From JBGTLU01 sp041743935 (GTDB lineage: Bacteria; Bacteroidota; Bacteroidia; Sphingobacteriales; Sphingobacteriaceae), in contig JBGTLU010000002.1 of the NCBI GenBank assembly GCA_041743935.1, positions 1-64,000 of the forward strand: a stretch of 64,000 nt of DNA, written 5' to 3'. The notes beneath the pieces are model-generated. The model was not told the origin of the DNA. It saw only the letters and a program-made list of their open reading frames with translations, and searched no databases. This document shows, one piece after another, positions 56,656 to 64,000 of the stretch (positions are counted from its first letter, which is position 1; every line of letters begins with the position of its first letter). The position numbers and the translations under genes were made by a program.

Positions 56656-57754
56656 ACTCTTCGGGGTTGAGTTGTAAAATTCCACCTCCCAACAAATCAT
56701 TTCCTTCGTAAAACACTGCCGATTGCCCAGGCGCTATTGCCGATACCTGATGATGGAAATCTACTTTCATTATATCATCATTTTGTTGCAGGGTGCTTTG
56801 GGTGCCTGCATCTTTATATCTGATTTTAGTTACAGCTTCTAAAGGTTGGTTTATGTTTTCGTATTTAATTAAATTTAATTTCCCGACGGTTGCTGTGCTA
56901 CGTTGTAAATCTTCGGCATCTCCCAATACTACGGTATTGGTTTCGGGGTGTATGCGAACTACAAATTTAGGTTTACCCAATGCAATATCTAGTCCTTTAC
57001 GTTGCCCAATGGTATAAAAAGGATAGCCTTTATGTTTACCCACAACGGTTCCATCGGTGAGCACGAATTTACCACCATTTACTTTTTCTTCTAGGCCTTC
57101 TACATTATGTTTTAAGAATGCTCGGTAATCATTGTCGGGTACAAAACAAATTTCGTAACTCTCGCTTTTGTTGGCTAATTCTAGCTGTCCCATTTGTTTT
57201 GCCATTTCCCGGATTTCAGTTTTACGGAAACCACCTAATGGAAATTTAGTTCGAGCAAGATTTTTTTGCGATACACCCCACAAAACATAGGATTGATCTT
57301 TGTTCTCATCCAATCCTTTTGAAATCACAAATCGATTATTTTCTTCACGCAACTGAGCGTAGTGCCCAGTGGCTATAAACTCACAATCCAATTTATCGGC
57401 ACGTTTTAGAAGTGCTTCCCATTTAATATAAGTATTACATAAAACGCAAGGATTTGGGGTCCGTCCGGCTAAATATTCATTAACAAAATCATCAATTACA
57501 AAATTCCCAAACTCGTTTCTTATATCTAAAATATAATGCGGAAAACCGTAAGCTACTGCTAGTGAGCGAGCATCGTTTATGGAATCTAAACTACAACAGC
57601 CGGTTTCTTTGGTGCTGGAACCGGAAGAGGCATAATCCCAAGTTTTCATGGTAAGACCTATCACTTCATACCCTTGCTCATGCAGCATAACGGCAGCAAC
57701 GGAGCTATCTACTCCGCCACTCATGGCTACCAAAATTCGTCCGTTTTTACTCAT
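56645..57754 (-). CDS. mnmA: tRNA-specific 2-thiouridylase MnmA
   Basis: A 369-residue MnmA. The PP-loop is AMSGGVDSSVAA (10-21), catalytic Cys lie in TPNPCVLCNTYIKW (about 98-111) and SYEICFVPDN (about 193-202), and KNKDQSYVLWGVSQ (seen as DENKDQSYVLW) marks the ATP-binding core. The C-terminal beta-barrel is present. It puts sulfur on U34 of Lys, Glu and Gln tRNAs. It starts the operon mnmA-lipoprotein-trxB-unknown. Confidence 0.97.
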   Translation of the reverse strand: MSKNGRILVAMSGGVDSSVAAVMLHEQGYEVIGLTMKTWDYASSGSSTKETGCCSLDSINDARSLAVAYGFPHYILDIRNEFGNFVIDDFVNEYLAGRTPNPCVLCNTYIKWEALLKRADKLDCEFIATGHYAQLREENNRFVISKGLDENKDQSYVLWGVSQKNLARTKFPLGGFRKTEIREMAKQMGQLELANKSESYEICFVPDNDYRAFLKHNVEGLEEKVNGGKFVLTDGTVVGKHKGYPFYTIGQRKGLDIALGKPKFVVRIHPETNTVVLGDAEDLQRSTATVGKLNLIKYENINQPLEAVTKIRYKDAGTQSTLQQNDDIMKVDFHHQVSAIAPGQSAVFYEGNDLLGGGILQLNPEEYVQ

Positions 57755-57771
57755 GTTTTTATTGAATGCTG

Positions 57772-57779
57772 CAAAGATA
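57772..57779 (-). promoter_or_regulatory. -7 box (TATCTTTG) of mnmA operon
   Basis: A perfect TAnnTTTG match on the minus strand, 17 bp before the mnmA ATG. No clear -33 element. Confidence 0.55.
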
Positions 57780-57890
57780 CAACTTAAAATGAGGATGATT
57801 CATGGTCCCGTTTTTTAAATTTTTAAAGCACATTCCACCACATAAACACATTTTGGATAGTATTGTTAGAGGGGATAAAATAAATTTATG

Positions 57891-58137
57891 GGCGTGTCCC
57901 CCGATTAAATCGGGGGTCGGGCTATACGCTGCAAGTCCTCGTCCCGATAGCTAGCGACAACGATGCTTCGCTACGGGACTGCGGGCTTTTCGCTGCTATC
58001 CCTCACGCGCTCACAAATGTTATCCTGAGTCTGTCGAAGCATCAACAAAACCAAATCCCATCTTTCTCCAAATGTATCGAGATCAGGATGACATGGAACA
58101 GGTTGCCATATCATCCTGATACATGGGGACTCCTCGT
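57891..58137. repeat. Mosaic of dispersed intergenic repeats
   Basis: The 403-bp gap between mnmA and lpdA holds no gene. From 57891 it contains a GC-rich segment with a CCCCCGATT/AATCGGGGG hairpin, then gggctatacgctgcaagtcc and gcgggcttttcgctgctatc, a composition I recognise from repeats scattered in Bacteroidota intergenic DNA. From about 58018 there are tatcctgagtctgtcgaagc and, inverted, gagatcaggatgaca plus catcctgata. GC content is well above the neighbours. The remaining parts at 57755-57890 and 58138-58157 show only the mnmA -7 box. Confidence 0.65.
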
Positions 58138-58157
58138 AATAATTGGGATAGAAAAAT

Positions 58158-59546
58158 CTACAAATGAATCACCTCTCCATAAGCATCCGCAGTTGCTTCC
58201 ATGATGGCTTCGCTCATGGTAGGATGCGGGTGCACCGCTTTTAAAATTTCGTGCCCGGTAGTTTCTAATTTCCGTGCTACTACTGCTTCGGCAATAATTT
58301 CTGTAACGTTTGCACCAATCATGTGGCAGCCTAGCCACTCGCCATATTTGGCATCGTATATGACCTTTACAAAACCATCTTTAGCGCCAGATGCACTTGC
58401 TTTGCCCGAAGCCGAGAAAGGAAATTTTCCAACTTTAATCTCGTATCCTGCTTCTCGTGCTGCTTTTTCAGTTAATCCAACAGATGCAATTTCAGGCGAG
58501 CAATACGTACAGCCCGGTATGTTGTTATAATTTAGCGGTTCTGGGTGATGACCTGCAATTTTTTCTACACATATAATTCCTTCGGCAGATGCTACGTGAG
58601 CCAATGCTTGCCCTTTTACTACATCTCCAATGGCGTATAATCCAGCAACATTGGTTCGGTAAAATTCGTCTACCCCAATTCTGCCATTATCTAGTTTAAT
58701 TCCAACTTCTTCCAACCCAATATTCTCTATATTTGGGCTAACCCCAACGGCTGATAGTACAATTTCGGCTTCCAATTCAGTAGTTAACTCACCGGTTTTT
58801 ACCGTAACCTTACATGCTTTGCCATCCACAACAGCTTTTTCTACTGAAGAGCCTGTTAGGATAGTAATACCAGATTTTTTGAAACTTCTGAGTAATTGTT
58901 TGGAAACGTCTTCGTCCTCAACCGGTACAATGTTTTCCATGTACTCTATAATGGTAACTTTTGTTCCTAGCGCATTATAAAAATAGGCAAACTCAACGCC
59001 TATAGCTCCTGAACCTACAATTATCATGCTTTTTGGTTGTTCTGCCAATGACATCGCTTGGCGGTAACCTATTATTTTTTTGCCATCTTGTGGGATATTA
59101 GGCAACTCTCTGGAACGACCACCAGTTGCTATTATAGTGTGTTTGGCAGTATACTCTGTTACTTTACCATCCGAATCTTTCACGGAAACAACTCCATCTT
59201 TTTTAACAGAACCCCAACCGTTTATCACTTCAATTTTATTTTTCTTCATTAAAAACTGGATGCCTTTACTCATACCATCTGCAACCGTTCTGCTTCTGTT
59301 TATAACGCCACTAAAATCTACAGATGCATCATTAACTTTTATGCCGTAATCTTTTGCGTGATTAATATATTCAAAAACTTGAGCGCTTTTTAATAATGCT
59401 TTGGTAGGGATACAACCCCAATTTAAACATATGCCACCTAATGATTCTGTTTCAACAATTGCTGTTTTTAAACCTAGTTGCGCTGCACGTATCGCTGCTA
59501 CATATCCTCCCGGACCACTGCCAATAATGATAAGATCGTAATTCAT
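58158..59546 (-). CDS. lpdA: Dihydrolipoyl dehydrogenase
   Basis: A 462-residue flavoprotein disulfide reductase. FAD-binding LIIIGSGPGGYVAAIRAAQLG (5-25), redox-active Cys40 and Cys45 in GGICLNWGCIPTKALL, NAD-binding IIVGSGAIGVEFAYFYNALG (about 175-194) and the C-terminal AVHPHPTMSEAIMEA (catalytic His near 441, Glu near 446) are all in place. It reoxidises dihydrolipoamide in 2-oxoacid dehydrogenase or glycine cleavage complexes. No complex partner is adjacent; it stands alone. Confidence 0.96.
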   Translation of the reverse strand: MNYDLIIIGSGPGGYVAAIRAAQLGLKTAIVETESLGGICLNWGCIPTKALLKSAQVFEYINHAKDYGIKVNDASVDFSGVINRSRTVADGMSKGIQFLMKKNKIEVINGWGSVKKDGVVSVKDSDGKVTEYTAKHTIIATGGRSRELPNIPQDGKKIIGYRQAMSLAEQPKSMIIVGSGAIGVEFAYFYNALGTKVTIIEYMENIVPVEDEDVSKQLLRSFKKSGITILTGSSVEKAVVDGKACKVTVKTGELTTELEAEIVLSAVGVSPNIENIGLEEVGIKLDNGRIGVDEFYRTNVAGLYAIGDVVKGQALAHVASAEGIICVEKIAGHHPEPLNYNNIPGCTYCSPEIASVGLTEKAAREAGYEIKVGKFPFSASGKASASGAKDGFVKVIYDAKYGEWLGCHMIGANVTEIIAEAVVARKLETTGHEILKAVHPHPTMSEAIMEATADAYGEVIHL

Positions 59547-59569
59547 GTTTCTAATATTTTTGAATGGAA

Positions 59570-59577
59570 CAAATGTA
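59570..59577 (-). promoter_or_regulatory. -7 box (TACATTTG) of lpdA
   Basis: TACATTTG on the minus strand matches TAnnTTTG, 23 bp before the lpdA ATG. Confidence 0.55.
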
Positions 59578-59641
59578 ATAATTCAGGATAAGTTTAAGAG
59601 TTTTTCCACATCTATTGTAAATGTTGTAGCGAATTATCAAT

Positions 59642-59724
59642 TTAACATTTTCTTAATTACAACCATATTTAACATTAACTTAACACAAACCATTTTATTA
59701 ATTGAATTCGTAAAGGTACTTTTG
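59642..59724 (+). promoter_or_regulatory. PhoB-type repeats and -7 box of Oar-like TBDT gene
   Basis: TTAACA at 59669-59674 and 59680-59685 are 11 bp apart start to start. A second, weaker pair with the same period lies upstream (TTAACA 59642, TTAATT 59653). TACTTTTG at 59717-59724 matches TAnnTTTG and starts 37 bp after the last half-site, exactly as before the TBDT gene at 21821. Confidence 0.65.
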
Positions 59725-59766
59725 CGAAGTTTTTAAACAAAAAAACACATTAACTAACTAAAAATT

Positions 59767-62700
59767 ATGATGAAGAAAAATTTACTTTTCGGATTTTTCG
59801 GAGCTTTGTTGTTTGTTTTTGCAGGTTTATTTTCTGCAAATGCACAAGTAACATCGTCTGCTATCAATGGTATCGTTACCGATGCCAGTGGCAGTTTACC
59901 CGGAGTAACTGTTGTGGCTACACACAACCCAACAGGTACAAAGTATGCGACCAGCACACGCGAAGACGGTCGTTACAATTTTCCTAACGTAGCAGTAGGA
60001 GGTCCTTACACCATCACTGCAAGTTTCATTGGTTACCGTGAAACTACTCTCGAAAACATTAATTTAGTACTTGGCGAGAACAGAAGAATTGACCTAGTTA
60101 TGGTTCCATCTGCTGTTCAATTAGGTACTGTTGAAGTAAGTGGCATTCAAGACAAATTATTTAACTCGTCAAGAAATGGTACTCAGACTAACATTAGTCA
60201 GCAACAAATACAAAATTTACCTTCATTAAGTCGTTCACTTTCTGATTACACCCGTTTAACACCACAATCTGTACAAGTTGGCGCTGGTACATCCATTGGT
60301 GGTGCTAACAATCGTTTCAATAACATCTCCATTGACGGTGCAGTAAACAATGACGTTTTTGGTTTAGCTGCTAGTGGTACACCAGGTGGACAAACTGGAG
60401 TTGAGCCAATCAGCTTAGAAGCTATTGATCAAATTCAGGTGGTAATTGCTCCTTATGATGTTCGTCAAGGTGGATTTACTGGTGGTGGCGTAAATGCTAT
60501 TACCAAAAGTGGTTCTAACAAAACCAGTGTTGCTGCCTTTTTTTATGGCCGTAACCAAGAGTTTGCAGGAGTAACTCCAACCAACGATCCGACCGCGCAA
60601 TTATTAAAGTTAGATAACTTCCAAGATTACCAAACAGGTTTTGGTATAGGTGCGCCTATCGTTAAAAACAAAGCATTTTTTTACGTGAATGCCGAGTTGA
60701 CTCGTCGTCGTAACCCTCTAGGTTTTATTCCAGGTACTTCTTCTTCTAACATTACATTATCTGAAATTAATAGTATTACTCAATTAGCTAATAGTTTTGG
60801 ATACGATCCGGGTTCTGCTGCTGGTTTTACTAACCGTAATAACAGTCAGAAAATTTTCGGACGTATTGACTGGAATTTAGATGATAAAAATCGTTTAACA
60901 CTTCGTCATAACTACATCAAAGGCATTAGCGAAAGTGGTTCACAAAGCACCAATGCGTTTACATTTGCAAACGGAGGTATTTTCTTCCCAAGTATTACAA
61001 ATGCATCTGTATTAGAGTTAAAAACACAAATTAGCAACAGTGCATCAAACAACTTATTGTTAACTTATACAACAATTGATGACGACAGAGATCCTTTTGG
61101 AAATCCATTCCCTAGAGTTCGTTTGAATTTAAATTATGGTGGTACTAACCGTTCAGTCTTTTTAGGTGGTGAAGAATTCTCAGTTGCTAATAAATTAGAT
61201 CAAACCATATTAGAGTTAACTAATAATACTACTTTATACAAAGGTAAACACACACTTACTTTTGGTACGCACAATGAGTTCTATAAATTTAAAAATTTAT
61301 TCATTCGCGAAAACTTTGGTAACTACACTTATAACTTAAGTAGTGAGGCAGACATTAATAATGTTCCAAACATACGTCCACAAAGTTATGCATTAAGCTA
61401 TTCTTTAGTAGGCGAGCAACAATTTGCTCCTGAATTTAGAGCACTTCAATTAGGATTTTACATCCAAGATGAGTGGGAAGTAAACGACAGAGTAAAATTG
61501 AATTTGGGTGTACGTGCTGATATCCCAATTTTCTTAGATAATCCTGCTTCAAACGGGTTCTTTAATTTTCAGTTTGGTTCTTTTGGTGTAGCCACCGAGA
61601 GAGTACCCAAAGCCAAAATTTTGGCCTCTCCACGTGTTGGATTTAACTGGGACATGAATGGAGATAGAACTACTCAAGTACGTGGTGGTGCTGGTATCTT
61701 TACCGGTCGTGTACCATACGTTTGGGTTGCTAACCAATACAACAACACTGGTATTGAATATGCTCGTTTATTTGTTTCAGGTAACAACGTACCAGCAAAC
61801 TTCCGTTTCAACCCTGATCCGTTTAACCAACCAAAAGCTGAGGACTTAGGCTTGGCAACGGCCACTTCAGAAATTAACGTAACAGACGAAAACTTTAAGT
61901 TCCCTCAAAACTTCCGCGCTAACTTAGCTGTTGATAGAAAACTTTTCTGGGGTATAAATGGTACGTTAGAAGGTATTTTTACCAAAGCTATCAATGCGGT
62001 AGATTACAAAGATTTGAACTTACAAGATCCACAGACCAATCTTACAGGTGCTGATAATCGCCCGTTACATCCATTTACAGGTGGCGGTACTCGTAACCGT
62101 GTAAGTCGTACTAGTAACTATACAAACGTTATTTTATTAACTAATACCAATAAAGGGTATTCATACAGTTTTACTGCTTCATTTGATAAACCATTTGAAA
62201 ATGGATTTACAGCATTTGCTGCTTACACCATTGGCGAATCATTTGACGTAGCTCAAACTACTTCTAGTCAAGCAGTTTCTAACTGGCGTTTTACTCCAAA
62301 TGTTAATGGCTTGAATAACCTAGAGTTGGCGCGCTCTACTTTTGATTACCGTCATAAAGTAACCAGTGCTTTAACGTATAGTGTTTCTTATGCTAAGAAT
62401 TTTGCAACCACTATTTCATTGTTTTACAGTGGATTATCTGGTCAGCCGTTTTCTTATATCTATCAAGGTGATTTAAACAAAGAAGATTTATCAGCAAATA
62501 CTTCTAACGACTTAATTTACATTCCGCGTAATGCTGGTGAAATTAACTTTGTACAAAATGGTTCTTTAACTCCTGCTGATCAGTGGGCAGCTTTAGATGC
62601 ATTTATTACGAGCGATGAGTATTTAAATTCTCGTCGTGGACAGTATGCCGAGCGTAATGGTGCACGTACTCCTTGGAATCATCAAATAGATTTACGTTTA

Positions 62701-62985
62701 ATGCAGGATATCAAAATCCAATCGGGTACTATGCAAAATAAATTGCAAATTACTTTTGACGTATTTAACGTAGCTAACTTGTTGAACAAGAAATGGGGAC
62801 GTCAGTTCTTTGTAAGTAACCAAACTGCTCAAGTAATACGTCATGCTGGTTTCTTAGCTGGTACTAATACTCCAACGTTTACTTTTACCCCAATTAACAA
62901 TGCCCAAACAGATAACAAGCCTTGGAATGCTTCCAACTTAGGATCTCGCTGGCAAGCACAACTTGGATTGAGATATTCATTCTAA
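59767..62985 (+). CDS. Oar-like TonB-dependent receptor
   Basis: A 1072-residue outer-membrane protein. After a signal peptide (about 1-28, ending SANAQ) comes a carboxypeptidase-regulatory-like domain (about 34-115, INGIVTDASGSLPGVTVVATH), a plug (about 120-250, with IDGAVNNDVFGL and APYDVRQGGFTGGGVNAITKSG) and a large barrel ending with LGLRYSF, where the terminal Phe is the usual outer-membrane assembly signal. Proportions and the plug fit the Oar-like group rather than SusC. Oar in Myxococcus exports a signal protein; other members are thought to import. There is no SusD gene. The start could be the first or second of two adjacent ATGs. Confidence 0.92.
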   Translation: MMKKNLLFGFFGALLFVFAGLFSANAQVTSSAINGIVTDASGSLPGVTVVATHNPTGTKYATSTREDGRYNFPNVAVGGPYTITASFIGYRETTLENINLVLGENRRIDLVMVPSAVQLGTVEVSGIQDKLFNSSRNGTQTNISQQQIQNLPSLSRSLSDYTRLTPQSVQVGAGTSIGGANNRFNNISIDGAVNNDVFGLAASGTPGGQTGVEPISLEAIDQIQVVIAPYDVRQGGFTGGGVNAITKSGSNKTSVAAFFYGRNQEFAGVTPTNDPTAQLLKLDNFQDYQTGFGIGAPIVKNKAFFYVNAELTRRRNPLGFIPGTSSSNITLSEINSITQLANSFGYDPGSAAGFTNRNNSQKIFGRIDWNLDDKNRLTLRHNYIKGISESGSQSTNAFTFANGGIFFPSITNASVLELKTQISNSASNNLLLTYTTIDDDRDPFGNPFPRVRLNLNYGGTNRSVFLGGEEFSVANKLDQTILELTNNTTLYKGKHTLTFGTHNEFYKFKNLFIRENFGNYTYNLSSEADINNVPNIRPQSYALSYSLVGEQQFAPEFRALQLGFYIQDEWEVNDRVKLNLGVRADIPIFLDNPASNGFFNFQFGSFGVATERVPKAKILASPRVGFNWDMNGDRTTQVRGGAGIFTGRVPYVWVANQYNNTGIEYARLFVSGNNVPANFRFNPDPFNQPKAEDLGLATATSEINVTDENFKFPQNFRANLAVDRKLFWGINGTLEGIFTKAINAVDYKDLNLQDPQTNLTGADNRPLHPFTGGGTRNRVSRTSNYTNVILLTNTNKGYSYSFTASFDKPFENGFTAFAAYTIGESFDVAQTTSSQAVSNWRFTPNVNGLNNLELARSTFDYRHKVTSALTYSVSYAKNFATTISLFYSGLSGQPFSYIYQGDLNKEDLSANTSNDLIYIPRNAGEINFVQNGSLTPADQWAALDAFITSDEYLNSRRGQYAERNGARTPWNHQIDLRLMQDIKIQSGTMQNKLQITFDVFNVANLLNKKWGRQFFVSNQTAQVIRHAGFLAGTNTPTFTFTPINNAQTDNKPWNASNLGSRWQAQLGLRYSF

Positions 62986-63007
62986 TCTTTAGTTAATAAT
63001 AAATTTT

Positions 63008-63046
63008 ATACAGCCCCGACGGTTACCGTCGGGGCTGTATTTTTAT
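63008..63046 (+). terminator. Terminator after Oar-like TBDT gene
   Basis: ATACAGCCCCGACGG/CCGTCGGGGCTGTAT forms a near-perfect 15-bp stem with a tiny loop, followed by TTTTT. Confidence 0.88.
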
Positions 63047-63102
63047 GAATATTTTTTAGTTAGTTTTTCTGAAATCTTTGTACATTCATAGTATATTTCA
63101 AC

Positions 63103-63108
63103 AGGAGG
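63103..63108 (+). promoter_or_regulatory. Strong Shine-Dalgarno site (AGGAGG) of doxX gene
   Basis: AGGAGG lies 5 bp before the ATG at 63114 and fixes that start over an upstream in-frame TTG at 63078. A full Shine-Dalgarno site is unusual in this window. Confidence 0.7.
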
Positions 63109-63113
63109 TAAGA

Positions 63114-63560
63114 ATGAATATAGTACAAACAATTGAAAAATGGGGAGATACGCATCACTCCCGTTTTCTAGATATTATTCGAATCATCTTAGGGCTTCTT
63201 TTATTTGCAAAAGGCATTTCTTTTATAAGCGATAATGAGGAAGTACAACGATTAATGAGACAGACTACCTTTAATCAGTACGGTTTGCTTAGCCTGGTTA
63301 TCGTACATTACGTGGCATTTGCGCACCTAATGGGCGGGGCACTCATAGCATTAGGTTTATTAACCAGAATTGCTTGTGCTTTTCAAATTCCGGTTTTGAT
63401 TGGTGCAGTTTTCTTTGTTAACCTAACGGGAGGATTTTCTGCTTTAAATTCTGAACTTTGGTTATCCGTCATTACCCTAATATTGTTGCTTTTTTTCTTT
63501 GTTTCAGGCTCGGGTAAGTTTTCAGTGGATGAAGTAATGAAAAACCATCGAGATAAGTAA
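63114..63560 (+). CDS. DoxX-family membrane protein
   Basis: A 148-residue protein with four hydrophobic segments. FLDIIRIILGLLLFAKGISFI (about 18-38) and AHLMGGALIALGLLTRIACAFQIPVLIGAVFFVN (about 76-110) match the DoxX/DoxD-like pattern. Family members are linked to redox or sulfur chemistry in some species, but most are uncharacterised. It sits between a TBDT terminator and an S46 peptidase gene and is probably transcribed alone. Confidence 0.85.
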   Translation: MNIVQTIEKWGDTHHSRFLDIIRIILGLLLFAKGISFISDNEEVQRLMRQTTFNQYGLLSLVIVHYVAFAHLMGGALIALGLLTRIACAFQIPVLIGAVFFVNLTGGFSALNSELWLSVITLILLLFFFVSGSGKFSVDEVMKNHRDK

Positions 63561-63603
63561 ATAATTTAGTTTCTTTCTTTAGTCAAACCCATCTAAAACT
63601 AAG

Positions 63604-63630
63604 TTCGAAATAATTTCGTTCTATTTCGAA
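63604..63630. repeat. Perfect inverted repeat TTCGAAATA-N9-TATTTCGAA
   Basis: A 9-bp perfect inverted repeat with a 9-bp spacer, 54 bp before the S46 peptidase ATG and 43 bp after the doxX stop. No T run follows, so it is not a standard terminator; it could be an operator or an RNA hairpin. Confidence 0.6.
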
Positions 63631-63683
63631 TTATGCAATTGCTTTGCTTAAACTTGTTGCTAATATTTAATTCTAATTATTTT

Positions 63684-64000
63684 ATGAAAATGAAAAAATT
63701 TCTGTTGCTGATTGCCTTACTTATAAGTCAATTAGTTGGTATATCCAAACCTCTAGACGAAGGGATGTGGCTACCTATGCTCATCAATAAAAATTACGAT
63801 GAGATGAAAAAAAATGGGTTTAAATTAACCCCTCAAGATCTTTACGATGTAAATAATGCAAGTTTAAAAGATGCCATCGTTTGGTTTGGCGGATTTTGCA
63901 CCGGCGAAATAGTTTCTGATAAAGGGTTGGTTTTAACCAATCATCATTGTGGTTACGATGTCATTGCCACTAATAGTAGTACCAACGATAATATTTTAGA
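63684..64000 (+). CDS. S46 dipeptidyl-peptidase (DPP7/DPP11-like), 5' part
   Basis: The first 105 codons of a gene cut by the right edge. A signal peptide (about 1-21) is followed by the S46 landmarks DEGMWLPMLI (about 24-33), an NxxDLYDVNNASLKDAIVWFGGFCTG block, and LTNHHCGYDVI (about 87-97), where the first-position His after Asn-His is the catalytic His of this chymotrypsin-fold family. These periplasmic enzymes remove dipeptides from peptide N-termini for peptide nutrition in Bacteroidota. DPP7 and DPP11 differ at a Gly/Arg residue that lies beyond the edge. A second ATG at 63690 is a possible start. Confidence 0.92.
   Translation, partial: MKMKKFLLLIALLISQLVGISKPLDEGMWLPMLINKNYDEMKKNGFKLTPQDLYDVNNASLKDAIVWFGGFCTGEIVSDKGLVLTNHHCGYDVIATNSSTNDNIL

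Overview
The window is an AT-rich, densely coded stretch of a Bacteroidota chromosome. Lineage markers are a gliding ABC transporter (GldA plus a GldF-GldG protein), type IX secretion (T9SS) C-terminal domains on secreted enzymes, two carboxypeptidase-regulatory-like TonB-dependent receptors (TBDTs), an S46 dipeptidyl-peptidase, and promoters of the Bacteroidota type (-7 TAnnTTTG, -33 TTTG). Shine-Dalgarno sites are almost absent. Most of the content is core genome; I see no prophage, transposase, integrase or CRISPR array.

Layout. 1-4951 (minus): glyS followed by an overlapping envelope-glycosylation operon (GT39 transferase, GT2 transferase, flippase-like protein, and a partial membrane gene at the left edge). 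5068-9351 (plus): gldA, a fused gldF-gldG, dnaN. 9464-10869: an exported S1/P1-nuclease-like protein (minus) and rpsT (plus). 10891-15536: an accessory island bounded by two identical 33-bp terminators, holding two DUF6252-like small exported proteins, a 40-codon remnant of a secreted lipase, and a long T9SS lipase split by one in-frame TGA. 15563-21652: radC, pheT, a small coiled-coil gene, zapA, a probable 6S RNA, rny and a DUF962 gene. 21742-26097: a TBDT and a beta-helix-like lipoprotein. 26140-35368: pcm, a WcaJ-type sugar transferase, priA, DUF423, a large unknown protein, tsaB and a TauE/SafE permease. 35486-38452 (minus): mscL, then rpmH-rnpA-yidD-ctpA. 38581-46339: asnS, rpoN, an M36 protease with T9SS domain, prfC and a CAT-anticodon tRNA. 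46413-53561: HAD hydrolase, fused peptide-ABC ATPase, an unknown gene, a methyltransferase, a short-repeat array, rnr and a polyprenyl synthase. 53620-59546 (minus): rplU-rpmA, the mnmA-lipoprotein-trxB-unknown operon, a repeat-filled gap, and lpdA. 59642-64000: an Oar-like TBDT, DoxX and the start of an S46 peptidase.

Most notable observations. (1) Both TBDT genes carry the same regulatory layout: an 11-bp-period TTAAyA direct repeat (PhoB/PhoP-type box) whose second half starts exactly 37 bp before an identical TACTTTTG -7 box, with no good -33 element in the first. This suggests control by one response regulator. (2) GldF and GldG are one polypeptide. (3) The lipoprotein-lipase module has been tandemly duplicated and eroded, and a single stop codon separates the surviving lipase from its secretion domain. 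(4) A probable 6S RNA sits just after zapA. (5) Ribosomal protein L27 has a Lys/Ala/Pro-rich tail of about 64 residues.

Functions are read from protein motifs and family knowledge only; no database search was run.
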